Program-made: the position numbers and the translations under genes
Notes under the pieces: generated by a model
Told to the model about the DNA's origin: nothing
Databases searched by the model: none
The model's input: only the letters and a program-made list of their open reading frames with translations
Part shown: piece after piece, positions 1-11,918 of the stretch
Layout: every line of letters starts with the position of its first letter
Numbering within the stretch: position 1 is the stretch's first letter
DNA from: Diphasiastrum complanatum
Lineage: Eukaryota > Streptophyta > Lycopodiopsida > Lycopodiales > Lycopodiaceae
Assembly: GCA_029204225.1 (NCBI GenBank)
Contig: CM055097.1
Location: 49,172,153 to 49,236,152 of the forward strand
Direction: 5' to 3'
DNA: 64,000 nucleotides

Positions 1-640
1 TGAACTCATCATAACCTAACCATAATATCCACCACCTAATTGATCATTGGATCCACCCTAATTTGGGTCCTATTTTCTCTCTACCCTATCTGAGCACTTT
101 TTGGTCTTATTTCAAAGGTGCATTACAAAGTAGGATGTAGAATAAAGCTTTGGAAAAAGCATCCTATGCTATTTGGCACGTGTGGCATCCATTTACATGG
201 CCTTATTGCCAATTACAATACAAAAACAATTAAATTTGTTTGGGACTTTGACCTAAAAAAAGAGTAACCTTTTCTTGGATTTTTTAGTGGTCCTAGTTTT
301 GGGCCAAAATTATGGTTTTTTTTTAAGGGATTATAAAATAAAAAGGTCAAAAAGTGCCTATTTTTAATAAAGCACTACAATTTTTTTTTTTTTGCAAACT
401 TCATAAAACCATCAGAACAACAGGAGATATGTACTACCAAAAGGTACAATGAAAAATGGGTTCATTTTTTGTACCACCAAACCAAGGTTTTAGCCAATGA
501 TGGCTGACAAAGATCCAATCGGCTACCAGTTTCTCAACAAGCAGTATTACGACCTGCCCACTACCAAAAGAGGGAGAAGACCTTGAACATCCAGATGAAG
601 ATGTTCAAACTGTGAATGAATTGAGTGACAGCTTAGACTC
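1..640. other. AT-rich sequence, no gene recognised
   Basis: I see no coding sequence, RNA gene or transposon terminus here. The stretch contains several A and T homopolymer runs (for example near 310-325 and 382-393). Just before 641 there are short readable bits that could be the upstream edge of the RT relic that follows, but they are too decayed to assign. Confidence 0.5.
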
Positions 641-1269
641 ATGAGCAGCAAGACATACAGCCTTGTACCTAGAACACCTACAATGCACAATGGTTCTATT
701 GTCAATAGGAAGGGTAAAAGCAAAGCAATCGGTTATCATGCACCATCTCCAAGGAGATTTGCAAGGGAGAGAAGACAACATGCTATCAAGTATATATCCG
801 ACAGTTCAGCTTCTACTCAAGAAGAGTTTTGTGGATTCTTGGAGGTGAACCACAAACCTATCAAGAAGCTGTTGAATGTCCAAAAATTTAAAGTACAAAT
901 TGATAAAGGCCATGGAAGACGAGATGGAGACTCCATGAAAAAGAACAAGGTCTGGACTCTTGAACCAGTGCTAGAAACAAAAAAGACTGTAAAATGTAAG
1001 TGGATATGGACCAGACGACAATGTATTCAGATACAAAGCCAGTCTAGTCGTGAAAGAGTTTTTGCAAAAGTATGGTGTTGACAACACTGAAACGTTTTTC
1101 TTCCCTGTAGTCTGCCTAAAGGGCAAGAGCATCTACGGACTAAAAATAGTCTGTCAACAGGCAGTGGTACAAGAAGAAAGATCATGCACTCAGATCCTTG
1201 GGGTTCCAACCTTTAATGGCTGACTACGTCTATGTGAAAGTCATAGATGGTGAAATTATTATCATGGTG
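641..1269 (+). pseudogene. Ty1/copia reverse transcriptase relic (family G)
   Basis: This is a decayed copia RT domain. In order on the plus strand I can read the RT entry region (SMKKNKVWTLEP near 938-965, then KCKWIWT near 995-1015), a QKYGVDNTETFFPV-like piece near 1065-1105, a SIYGLK match to the copia (S)LYGLKQ block near 1129-1146, and ADYVYVKVIDGEIIIMV near 1219-1270. These blocks lie in different frames, so at least two frameshifts separate them. The catalytic YVDD block is not present; the relic stops where a family A LTR piece begins. The long open frame 641-1081 is only partly meaningful: its first half does not match copia. The piece differs from all other RT copies in the window. 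Confidence 0.6.
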
Positions 1270-1272
1270 TCT

Positions 1273-1413
1273 GATCAAGTTCTATTAGAGTTTGCATCTC
1301 ATTTTGTGTGTAGATGCTAATTTTTCTACATTGGTGAGATTGGTAGAGTAGCTTCTTTTGTAATCCAAGATCTTTTTGTGGATTGGATCATCATTGATCT
1401 GAAATCCTTCACA
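1273..1413 (+). mobile_element. family A LTR, 3' end fragment
   Basis: The last ~140 nt match the 3' part of the complete family A LTR at 25,669-26,319 (same run from GATCAAGTTCTATTAG to the terminal AATCCTTCACA). It ends immediately before a primer-binding site, so this is the U5 side of a 5' LTR whose upstream part is missing; the relic RT abuts it at about 1,272. Confidence 0.75.
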
Positions 1414-1425
1414 TGGTATCAGAGC
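1414..1425 (+). other. tRNA-iMet primer-binding site of family A
   Basis: TGGTATCAGAGC directly follows the LTR end TTCACA. This 12-mer is the standard plant copia primer-binding site, complementary to the 3' end of initiator methionine tRNA, where minus-strand DNA synthesis starts. It is the only uninterrupted family A PBS in the window; other family A LTR ends here keep only TGG. Confidence 0.85.
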
Positions 1426-1805
1426 TTTTGTTTTAGGTTATGAAGGAGGAAATCATATCTATCAATGATTTGGTGAAAATATCAAGGCTAGAGCATGTTA
1501 GAGAGAATTCTACACCAAAATCGAGTTTTTTGCTTTTGTAAATTGGATCTTTTGTAAATCAAAACCCTATAAAAGTTTGTAAACTTGATCAATTCTGATT
1601 TTGACTTCACATATTGGATTTGGCCAATTTTTGCATCATTAAATCAGCCTAAGTGGTAACCAATAGATTGCATATCAAATTTTCAGCATTTGCATGTAGA
1701 TTTGAAATAATCAATTTTTGTGATTTTGTCAAAACCCTAATTTTGATTGGATCTCTAGATAGTGAGATTGTTGTACTTCATTTGAGTGTGTTTCAATATC
1801 AACAT
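1426..1805 (+). mobile_element. family A untranslated leader fragment
   Basis: The sequence after the PBS matches a second leader copy at 3,301-3,597 (shared TCTATCAATGATTTGGTGAA, CACCAAAATCGAGTTTTTT and TTTGTCAAAACCCTAAT). Its last part (GTACTTCATTTGAGTGTG) resembles the stretch just upstream of family A gag at about 7,500 and 23,630. It breaks at about 1,805 against an oppositely oriented family A fragment, so gag is missing. Confidence 0.65.
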
Positions 1806-1978
1806 ACACAAGAAAATAGCATTCTATACACAAGATCTCACTATATCACCACCAATATACAAAAATGGATGTAGAAACCCCAAAGAGATAGTGTCCATAA
1901 GAATGAATGAGAGGAGAATGAGAGAGATGATGTCCTCCCATGCTTTTAGACTATTTATAACAACCCCTTGCCCACACA
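1806..1978 (-). mobile_element. family A-like LTR, 5' part, truncated
   Basis: On the minus strand a polypurine tract GAAGAGGGAG (complement of 1,979-1,988) is followed by TGTGTGGGC, an LTR-like start, and by a TTATAAATAG TATA box (complement of about 1,955-1,966). The interior (TATTGGTGGTGATATAGTGAG) is a diverged version of the family A LTR. Only ~170 nt remain before the junction with the plus-strand leader. Confidence 0.5.
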
Positions 1979-2400
1979 CTCCCTCTTCAACTAGTTTCAG
2001 CATAGATTTAGATAGTACTACAAGTTGAGTTCTATGCTTCATAAACAAGTCCTTTCCTAATGATTTGGTGAAGATATTAGCCACACACTCCCTTTAGGGA
2101 CATGTTGAAGCTCCACCTCCTTTGCCATGACTTGCTCTCTTACAATATGATAAGCCACTTCAATATGTTTGCTCCTTGCATGAGAAATAAGATTGTTTAC
2201 CAAACTTTGAGTTGAAAGGTTATCACAAGAGATGATGACACTTTTGAAAATCTAGCAAGTTAAGATCCATTATCATTCTTTTGATCCATAGCATCTCCTT
2301 GGTGCATGAAGTCAAGACTTTGTACTCAGCTTCAGATGATGATAGAGAGATTGTTGCTTGTTTCTTTGACATCCAACCAAAAATTTGGCTAGATAGCTTG
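1979..2400 (-). pseudogene. family A RNase H C-terminus, decayed
   Basis: The minus strand reads the end of a copia RNase H region: HARSKHIEVAYHIVREQVMAKEVELQHV near 2,205-2,115, then a break, then DIFTKxLGKDLFMKHRT..LSKSMLKLVEEGV ending beside the polypurine tract. The same C-terminal block occurs at 25,500-25,668. There is at least one frameshift, near 2,080, and stop codons further upstream (2,200-2,400). No RT precedes it; it breaks into a family B-type leader at about 2,391-2,400. Confidence 0.65.
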
Positions 2401-2790
2401 TTTTAGAGCTAGTGTTGTCTAGTTTTTGACACAATTAGTTTCATTCCATTTGGATGAGCCAATCAAAAGTTATAAGAATTTGAAGAGGGTTAGGTAGGGC
2501 ACCTAGACCTTGGTGGACACATTTGTTTTGGTCAAGAGATTGCTTGTTTGATCCTAAATCACAGTTGTATGCTTTTCAATCTTATCTATTTGAGATCTAG
2601 GCACTGTTTTGAGATCTTAGCCATTTTGTTTCATGAAATATCATTGTATTTGAGTCAAATTTGATTTATTAGTGTATTTCACACGTGCTAAGAGTGTTTG
2701 ATCCTAACTTTGCCCATACTCCATCATTTGATGTGAAGTAGATCTAGTTTTGGAGAGATTGGTAGCAATTGAGGCCAATTTCATATTAGA
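2391..2790 (+). mobile_element. family B-type leader fragment
   Basis: This stretch aligns with 13,626-14,010, the leader between the family B primer-binding site and its gag. Shared landmarks are GAAGAGGGTTAGGTAGGGCA, TCACAGTTGTATGCTT, TTCACACGTGCTAAGAGTG and CTCCATCATTTGATGTGAA. It joins directly to a 5'-truncated family A LTR, and the same leader/LTR junction is found inverted at about 27,600, so the chimera predates both copies. Confidence 0.7.
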
Positions 2791-2794
2791 GTGT

Positions 2795-3297
2795 GGGAAA
2801 GTTAGAATGCGAGTTTGAGTAGATTCAAATTTGAATAATTGAGTACATTGAATCTAGACCCAAAATAGTAGGGTTTGCATTTTGCAGGGAAAGCCAAGTG
2901 GCCAAATAGGGTTTGGACCTGTTATAAATGGATGTAACTCGTGGAGAGAGTGATATTCTCTCTTCTCTATCTCATTTCATGCCTATACATGGTTCTCTTG
3001 GGTTCTACTATCCATTGGTGCACTATATTGGTGATTGCTTGCAATTCTATGTGTAGAATGATCTATATTTGTTATTTTTGGATCCACATGTGTGAAATAC
3101 AGTATCTTGCTGGTTTTGTACGGACATCAATAGTACTTCATCATTTCATTCAAGTTTGATCAAGTTCTATTAGTGTTGGATCTCATTTTGTGTGTAGATG
3201 CTGATTTTTCTAAATTGGTGAGATTGGTAGTGTATTTCTCTTTCTAACCAAAGATCTTTCAAGTGGATTGGATCATAATGATCTGAAATCCTTCACA
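2795..3297 (+). mobile_element. family A LTR, 5'-truncated
   Basis: From GTGTGGGAAAGTTAGAATGC to the terminal CTTCACA this matches the last three quarters of the complete LTR at 25,669-26,319. A TATA box (TATAAAT, 2,923-2,929) and the CT-rich stretch below it (ATTCTCTCTTCTCTATCTC, from about 2,952) are retained. The stretch that is unexpanded here is where other copies carry long (CT)n tracts. The LTR is followed by TGG (3,298-3,300), the first three bases of the PBS, and then a deletion. Confidence 0.8.
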
Positions 3298-3300
3298 TGG

Positions 3301-3597
3301 AAATCAGATCTATCAATGATTTGGTGAAGATATCAAGTCTAGAGCATGCTAGAGAGGATTCTACACCAAAATCGAGTTTTTTGGTTTTGTATCTTTTGTA
3401 GATCAAAACCATATATAGGTCTATACACTTGATCAATTCCGATTTTTCATTTCACACACTGGATTTGGCCAATTTTTGGATCATTGGATCAGCCTAAGTG
3501 GTGGCTAATAATTGCATATCAAATTTTCAACATATGCATGTAGATCTGGAAAAGTCAATTTTTTGTGATTTTGTCAAAACCCTAATCAAACATAGTT
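3301..3597 (+). mobile_element. family A leader fragment lacking most of the PBS
   Basis: It aligns with the leader at 1,455-1,740 but starts straight after LTR+TGG, so about 30-50 nt containing the rest of the PBS are deleted. Homology ends at about 3,597 near CAAAACCCTAATC. No gag follows. Confidence 0.65.
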
Positions 3598-4260
3598 AGA
3601 TTGAAGTTTGATGACTTTAAGTTCTGAGGTCAATAGGGGGGACAATCAAGTGTAAGCCTAATTGGGTCCAATGATAGTTGAGGACAAAGTGCACAATTTC
3701 ACATTTGGTAAATAGGAATAGCTTTTACTTAAAGTGTTTTCTTCATCAAAGGTAGGAGAGGTGACTATCTATCTAGAGACTTAGGCACATCTCATATCCA
3801 ACCATCCCATAGATGGGAGAGACATACAAAGTATTTTAGTAGGAACTTGGTTGGAGGTCACTATTTCACGAGGAGAGATCATTCATTGCTAGTGTATATA
3901 ATTTTGGCTTTGCCTAAAGAGTTCTATTGATCAACTTGCATAGATACCACTACATGTGCCCTTTCCATTTTCACTTCATTTGGCTCATAGGGATATAGCA
4001 TGTCATTGTTAAGTTTCCAATGCTAAGTCTCCAAATTTTATTATTTATTTTTCAAAAATGTTCCATGGGGAATGGATCAAGCATTGTCTTCTCATGAGGT
4101 TGTAACCTTGGTATTTGAAGCTTACAAATGTTGCAATCTTTTAATATGGTTTGGTCAGCTAATTTTGTTTCAACTGAATTGCTAGAAACAAAATTGTAGG
4201 CAAGTGATTTTTGTTTGTAATAAGATATGTTTTCTTGGTGTGTGTTTTAGGAATAATGCC
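3598..4260. other. no gene recognised
   Basis: I find no convincing coding frame, LTR terminus or other feature here. It lies between a family A leader (plus) and a family A LTR (minus). There are short A/T-rich runs only. Confidence 0.4.
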
Positions 4261-4750
<490 letters not shown>

Positions 4751-4753
4751 CCA

Positions 4754-4799
4754 TGTGAAGGATTTCAGATCATTATGATCCAATCCACTTGAAAGATAA
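4754..4799 (-). mobile_element. family A LTR, 3' terminal fragment
   Basis: TGTGAAGGATTTCAGATCAT and onward is the reverse complement of the LTR 3' end. It is preceded by CCA (4,751-4,753), the complement of the PBS start TGG. It ends at a T-rich run (4,800-4,812) that abuts the pol remnant. The right-arm counterpart is 26,272-26,319. Confidence 0.7.
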
Positions 4800-4812
4800 A
4801 TTTTTTTTTTTC

Positions 4813-7256
4813 TAGATCCATTACTTGATTTTACAGCAAGATAACATCCATCCACTTGCATAGCTCCATGTACACAAGAAGATCCTCCAAAAGGTGTTCC
4901 ACTCTTCATAAGAGCTTGATACTCAAGATCCATTGCTTTGATCCACTCCTCTTCTTTATTTCTTGATCTAAACTTGTAGGCACATCCAAAGAGGTTAGAA
5001 AAGCAACATAATTTCCAAAAACTACTTGCTTACCCTTTTGATCATATGTGAGCCTTGAAGGTACTTGTCTTTATCTTGATGTTCTCCTTGGCTTTTGACT
5101 TGGTGAAGGTCTACCATCATCACCATCCAAAGTAGGATCATTTTCATCAACATCAAGAATATTAGATCCATCCACACTACCATAAATCATGCTTGAAGAC
5201 ACTTTTGGAATGTTCCCCTAATCAAAAATGACATCTCTACCAACAATCACTTTGTTAGTAGAAGGAATGTAAACCTTGTAGGCTTTACTCACCTCACTAT
5301 ATCCAACAAAAATACCTTTTCTTGAAGATGGATCCTCCTTGTTCCTATCATCAAGAGTAATGTTGACATAGCATGTGCATCCAAAGGTTCTTAGAAAGTT
5401 GACACTCGGCCTCCTCTTGAATAGCATCTCAAAAGGTGTCCTTCCATCTAAAATAGCACTCGAACACCTATTGCACAAGAAAATATTGGCACACAACAAA
5501 GATTGATCCCAAAATGGTTTGTCAAGATTAGCAGTTAACCTCATAGCTTTAGCAGTTTCACATAAAGTCCTATTCTTCCTTTCAACCACTCTGATTTGTT
5601 GTGGGGTCCTTGATGTTGTATACTCCCTCTTGATCCCATGCTCATCACAAAAGGCCTTGAACTTGGTAGATATGTACTCACCACCATTGTCACTCCTCAA
5701 GCACTTGATCTTTGCGGAATGTTACATACACCTTATCTCCACTATTGCTAGTTGTAGTAAATCCATGAATATCCGAATGTACAAGTTGAAAAGGCTTTGT
5801 AGATTTAGATATAGATCTAGTATAGGGTACTCTATGTGACTTAGACAAAGCACAAGACTCACAAACATGTTTGATGCCACTTAAGGAACTTGGAAGACCT
5901 ATCACACTCTTCTTCCTAGCCATTACCTCCAATGACTTGAAGTTGAGGTGTCCCATCCTTTTATGCCAAACCTTTTGAATAGGTATTTGCTCCCTTGCAG
6001 CACATCCAACTTGGTCAGAAATAACACAAGCATCTAGTTTGAACAACTTCCATTGCCTTTAACATTCTCCAATCAAGACATCCTTCCTTTTGATCAAACA
6101 AGCATCTCCATCAAACTCCACCTTTGAGGCCTTTACTTAGCATTTGACTCACACTAAGCAAATTCTTGGTAATAGATGGAATAAACAAGACATCCTCCAA
6201 ATGAACATTCCTATTTGTAGAGAGAGAAATAGGAATTGTGCCAATCCCTTTGATTGCACACTCACCATCATTGGCCGTGTAGATCACCCTCTTGTCATCT
6301 CCATATGCCAACAAAGAAGTGAAGTACTCTTTGTGAAAGGTCATGTGTGAACTTGCTCCACTATCAATCCACCAAGGATCTAGATCTCCATCATTAGCAA
6401 GCATACATGAAGACATCACAAAAGCATCATCATTTGAATCTTGCACATCCAAACCATCCTCATCAAGAGTAAGATTACCTTGCTTGTCTCCTTGATCTCT
6501 CTTCTTCTTGTAGCACTCACTTGCAAAGTGTCCTTTGATGCCACAATAGAAGCACTTGAGCTTTGATCTATCCTTCTTTTTGCCACTTGAAGAGGCATCC
6601 ACTTGATCTTGCCCTTTAGAACACTTGCTTTTGGTTTTGCCCTTGAATTTGCCCTTTGTGAACATGCATCCTCTTGAAGTGTCGATGTAGATCCACCTCT
6701 TGCTTGAATCCTATATTCCTTATTGATCAAGATCTCTTGAAGATCCATCAAACTTGGCAAAGTCTTTTGAATAGCAATACTTTGAACAATGTTAGCATGA
6801 GCATCCAACAAGCCATTAAGAATCACTTGAATAAGCTCTCCTTCTGTAATGCTTTCATCAATGCAAGCTTTCATCCTCAAAATAAAAGTACTTGGACTTC
6901 TCATTCTTTTGCAAACAATAAAATATTTGTCTTCTTAGAGTCAACACTCTAGAAGTAGACTTGAATTCATAAAGCTTCTTCGATGAACTCCAAGCTTCCA
7001 AAGATGATGTGCACTTACCAACTTCCTTGAGAAGCTCATTGGTAACATTCATCTTTATCATGGGTAGAGACATCTTGGACCTCTTGTCATATCTCATTTG
7101 ATTTTTTTGTGTTGCTGGTCTCTCCTCCAAACCTACAATAATATCCAAAACATCATTCATCTTAAAAGTTGACTCCATTCTCACTTTCCACAATGAATAG
7201 TTACTTGAGATAAGCCTATCATTGGCTTCCAACATGACTCCAATTGAGGTTGCCAT
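4813..7256 (-). pseudogene. family A copia gag-pol, internally deleted and frameshifted
   Basis: The polyprotein starts at ATG 7,256 (MATSIGVMLEANDRL) with a UBN2/retrotran_gag-type Gag. It then has a CCHC knuckle (CFYCGIKGHFASEC, near 6,550), a retropepsin (WWIDSGASSHM, near 6,360) and a gag-pre-integrase block (VWHKRMGHLN near 5,965, CESC near 5,860). The integrase core keeps D (VHSDIHG), D (MRSDNGGEY) and E (VVERKNR). After the integrase an RT-entry linker is readable to about 4,820; RT and RNase H are deleted. Frames change near 6,900, 6,660, 6,110, 6,050 and 5,700, so no full protein can be made. Gag, protease and integrase would package, process and integrate the element. It is the fullest family A coding copy in the window. 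Confidence 0.85.
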
Positions 7257-7515
7257 GTAGCAATGACCTAATCTTCTTTTTCAACTTGTTTCAATGCACA
7301 AAGCACTCCTTTGAACAACAACAAATGATTTCAAAAGAAATCACCAAGATTTGAAACTATCTCACAAATTCTCTTCTAGCACTTATATCAAGCAAAACAA
7401 CACATAGAATCATGGAATCTTGATCAACTATGATCTATCCTCAATCTAATGACTTTTGCCACTTCCTAAGATTGAAGCACACTCAAATGAAGTCCAACAA
7501 CCTCACTACCGACCC
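7257..7515 (-). mobile_element. family A leader upstream of gag
   Basis: On the minus strand the ~260 nt before the gag ATG contain GGTTGTTGGACTTCATTTG at the upstream end, like the end of the leader at 1,426-1,805. The right arm has the same segment (about 23,620-23,863). Upstream of about 7,515 the leader homology stops and unidentified DNA begins, so this copy has no LTR or PBS directly attached. Confidence 0.5.
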
Positions 7516-8835
7516 CCAAAAAAAATTCATTTTGACTCATTAGACCAAAGGGTCTACACATAGCCACATATGAGATGGCCTTCCTATTTTCTAGCAACAT
7601 GTTATAACTTCTTAGAGGGAAAAAAAATGGAGTAGGTACTCTTAGATCCACCTTCCTTAAACAACCATATTTTATTAGCACAAAGAGACATGTGAATAGA
7701 CCCTCTCTATTTGTGCAACCAGTTAAACTTAGAATAGAGTTTTGTGATGGTGTTGAAAACTTGTAAACCTTGTTGGGTGTTTTGAAAACTCATATGCATC
7801 TTCAGTGTAGAACATCCAAGATCTCAATTTTTTCATGAGAAATTTGTAGTTGGTGAATGTAGCACTTGCTTTTCCAAATTTAATATTATTGTGTCGTCAA
7901 TCCTTGTCATCTCTAGCTTTGGTTACGTGAGTTCCTTCCCCACAAACTAGGTCACTCCCTCCAAGAACAATTTGTCATGAAGAAACACCTGTGATTGTCT
8001 TAGATTAGATTCATTGTGTCACCACTTGAAGATGCCCTCGTAAGCATCTTTTGTTCTTTTGACTTGATGTCACAGGGGAAGTAAATTCTTTTGTAAGACT
8101 TTACAACATTAGTTTGCGCATGCAAACATTCAAGCCAAGCAAGATGTGTTAAGACTCACCATTGGATCATGTTAGAAGAATAATTAAACAAAGCTAATAG
8201 GTTCCCTCATGCTTTTATAGTTTGTACCTGCCAAAGTGCTCATGAGATTTGTCTTGCCCCAAGAAATTCGCATCACAAAAACATGTTCGTGCTTGCAACT
8301 TCAGACATTACCTTAAATTTTCTTATAGCATCATTATCCAATCTCCACATCCAAGGACTAAATATGCACACACCTTCATGACACACTAATCCTCATACAA
8401 ATGTTGTGCCAACTTCATTTGTGCTTACATCTTGGAGCAACACCAAGTCTGAGGACGCATTAATGGATCCTTATGTGTGCATACACTATGCCATCCTTCA
8501 AGACATCATCACATAATTTTGCTATTGCCTCAATAGCCTTGTACAGATAATACAAAAATGAATCTCAATGTGGTCACATTTAAAATGGCATAAAAAAGGA
8601 CTTTGAAGGTCAATATAAAAATGTTTTCCAATGAATAGAAGTTATCAAAAACCTAGATGCATTTGAGTCCCCACATTCCACCCTCATCTTGGAGTGTACT
8701 TGGCACTAGAGAGGTGCAAGACCTTAAGGGTGGAGCCCTCCATGCACTACCTTTGGGTTGTGTCTACAACCATAAAAAAATCTGAATATGGTTCAAACCT
8801 TGAGAGTGGTGGTTGAGAATTGGATGTGGGCTTTC

Positions 8836-9255
8836 TCACTTAGGCAATTCCATGTCATTTCTAGTGTTTAGAGAACACTTGGGCTTTCAAACCTTGAGTG
8901 TTGTGGCAAAGATAGGATGAATCACCCTTGGGGTGAAGTGTACTCGGTGCTTCATCTTTGAAGCCCAAGATTTGATCACTTAGGCAATTCCATGTCATTT
9001 CTAGTGTTTAGAGAACACTTGGGCTTTCAAACCTTGAGTGTTGTGTCAAAGATAGGATGAATCACCCTTGGGGGGAAGTGTACTCGGTGCTTCATCTTTG
9101 AAGCCCAAGATTTGCTCACTTAGGCAATTCCATGTCATTTCTAGTGTTTAGAGAACACTTGGGCTTTCAAACCTTGAGTGTTGTGGCAAAGATAGGATGA
9201 ATCACCCTTGGGGGGAAGTGTACTCGGTGCTTCATCTTTGAAGCCCAAGATTTGC
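8836..9255. repeat. tandem repeat, 3 x 140 bp
   Basis: The unit starts TCACTTAGGCAATTCC and recurs at 8,836, 8,976 and 9,116 with an exact period of 140. The copies differ at only a few positions (for example CTTGGGGTGAAG against CTTGGGGGGAAG). The right arm of the inverted repeat has a single unit at 22,122-22,261, so the copy number changed after the arms separated. Confidence 0.95.
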
Positions 9256-9717
9256 TGATGCTATTGCTCTTCAAGGCCGTTCTAAATTCTAGATTCCCCT
9301 TGAGTAGTGAATTGTGTTACTTACCCAGGTATATCTAGTGATAGTGCTACTCAGTGTTAGCAAGAGGGCAAAAGTGCGACCATGACCAAGCTTGAGTCGT
9401 TTACAGTTGGGAGACTCACTAGAGGACCAGTCAGGTAGCTCAAGTCTCAGGCTGCTGCTGCCTTCCTCTTATCCTTGTTTCTCCTTTTGCAAAAGATCCC
9501 TTATCGATGATGCTCCGCACTAGAATAGCTCACTCCACTTTTAGCACGATCGTTCAAATGCGGTCATGGTCTGACTCTGCGATCTTTACTCCTACCACCA
9601 CCACCACCCACCAACATCGATTGGAAAAGTTTTCTTATATCTTTCTAAGCCGACGGCTTCATCATGCTCTCTCCAAACCCACCAGCTTGCCTCAAAGTTC
9701 AAGCCGCTGCATCTCAG

Positions 9718-10120
9718 GGTGGTTTCACATGGAAGAGTCCAAGGGCCATTTCAAAATTTGCACTTACCCTCCAGTTTGAAAGCCCGTTCCTTCCAAGTCA
9801 TTCCATGTGAAAGCCCCTTTTCATTTGGAGGGCAAAGCATTTATTATTTAAATTCAAATTAGATAAGGCATTTATGGTTTTCATTGGAGGAGAAAGAGAG
9901 AAGGCCCACCACTTACCCCCCAATACTCCAAGAGGTCCAAGGTACTCCCCTGGTATCTTGACTTACCCCACCTTGGCACCTTTCAATGCCACTTGGGATG
10001 CCACCTAGGGGCAACTCTCACTCCTTGTGAAATGGGGGCAGGCCTCTTGAAGTGTCTCCACCAATCAAAGTAAAGGATTTGGGCCTTTTGGACTTACCCC
10101 CAACTCCATGTGAAACCACC
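9718..10120. mobile_element. MITE-like insertion, 403 bp, with 16-bp TIRs
   Basis: The segment starts GGTGGTTTCACATGGA and ends TCCATGTGAAACCACC, a perfect 16-bp terminal inverted repeat. It is flanked by a direct CTCAG (9,713-9,717 and 10,121-10,125). The right arm has the empty site (complement GCATCTCAGAGTTC at about 21,650-21,665) with one CTCAG, which shows a 5-bp target duplication. There is no coding sequence, so it is non-autonomous. A CCATGTGAAA motif also occurs inside, near 9,807. The TIR with a 5-bp duplication does not match a superfamily I can name confidently; a hAT-like CAGGG start is possible only if the duplication is imperfect. Confidence 0.85.
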
Positions 10121-10880
10121 CTCAGAGTTCTATTTAAGGATACACCATCCACCCATCCATTGTATTGCTTTGTGGAGTTCTTTTGAATCGGTTCAAAATT
10201 TAGTAGATTTCGTTCATTCTGTAATTGAACATCAAGGCTTCCTAACTCTAGAGATGAGGATATATGAACCCCACAAGGAGGACGAGTGAGGACTGAGGAG
10301 CCACGATATCCATACCATGTACTAATAAAGACACATTATAGAGCATTAAGTGTGTTACTAAACTCTTACACTTCAAATATGTATGGTCCACAAATAACTT
10401 TACACTACTCCAAGAAGGCTACAACACTTTAAATTTGTGGACCCACCAACACGTTTAGAGTACTCATAGAAGATTCTTGCTCTTAATAATATGTGGGGCT
10501 CAAAGCACTTTCCAATGACTCCCAAATTCCAATAAGTCTCTTACTCTTAGAACATGTGGGGCCCTTAGTTAGCTTCACTATATGTACTATAAAAAGGATT
10601 ACATTATTAAAATTCCATCTATAAGGGCTACATATTTTCAAGAATCCATTCATCATTCCCTATATTTAATATTCCATCCACAAAGGCTAAATAATTTTAA
10701 GATTTTATCCATGAGTATCTAGTCCCATAAGTATGCCCTAAGTAATGGTGGTCCCCAAAAACTCAATTTGAACTGTCCATCTATGTAAGATTTGAGACGA
10801 CACACATCATTATATGTATTTTTTGAAGGTTGTAGGAAAACTTGAGCATTGTAACGTTTGGCATTATTTTCATACTTGCT

Positions 10881-11046
10881 ACGAGTGAACAATTTGTTGT
10901 CTCAACTTTCGAGTCTTCTATTGTCTCGACTCTTAAGAAAATTTAAGTTGATTGAAAATTTCTGCGAATGAACAATTTGTTGTCTCGACTTTTGAGGCTT
11001 CTACTATATTGGCTCTTAAGAAAATTTAAGTTGATTGAAAATTCAC
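10881..11046. repeat. tandem duplication, about 93 bp, two copies
   Basis: The unit carrying GAACAATTTGTTGTCTC..GAC and AAGAAAATTTAAGTTGATTG occurs at 10,881 and again at 10,974, the second slightly shorter. The right arm has one copy (about 20,805-20,895). Confidence 0.8.
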
Positions 11047-11762
11047 CATTGTTCTGATATTCAAACTTCACACAAAAATATTGTGATTATTGTTCTAATT
11101 TCTTGTGAGTTGTGAGTCATGACTCATAAGTCTTTCTATGTTCCAAATGTTTGTTTTCCAACAAGATATGAAACCTATTAGGGATTAAAAGAGAAGGATT
11201 TTTTATTGACACAACGGAAATATATCTACAAGCAAGCATAAAAAATCATTCAAGATTACACACCATAGACAGAATGTCGCAATTCTATTTTCAAAGATAA
11301 GTTTACAACAAAATTTTCAAGCTTTGTCTGTTTCCCAGATCAGCGCATCAGCGCAAGATAAGTATACTATCAAGGGGTGAACCGCCCGAGCACCACACCA
11401 CTGCCCGTTGCGGTCTGTTTGTGGTAGCTTGCCAAGTCCTCATGCTCCGAACGACGTTCACAACCGTAGAGCCACCACAAGGAAACGATTGTGGTCATCA
11501 GGTGGCTACAATGGTGAAGCATCTTCAGGATCCCAGCACATGGATAGACAACGACGGGTTGCACGGACTACTATGATGGACATCCAAAAGCTGTTAGGAT
11601 TAAGTCTAAAGCTATTCTTCTAATCCTGCAGCTTAAAACTAATCATCTCTCATGTTCCTCTATATATAGGATCAACGAGAATGATGAAGGTTGATTTGAG
11701 TTTATGAGTGTTAGTCATGCAGTAGCAGACACACATTGTCGCACAAACAAATAAAGAATTAG

Positions 11763-11918
<156 letters not shown>

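Noticed and set aside
8836-9255. CRISPR-like array
   Set aside because: The units are contiguous 140-bp repeats without variable spacers, in plant transposon-rich DNA.
9507-9779. 90-codon frame beginning MMLRTRIAHSTFSTIVQ
   Set aside because: It runs into the MITE-like insertion, and the right-arm copy does not keep the frame, so it is unlikely to be a gene.
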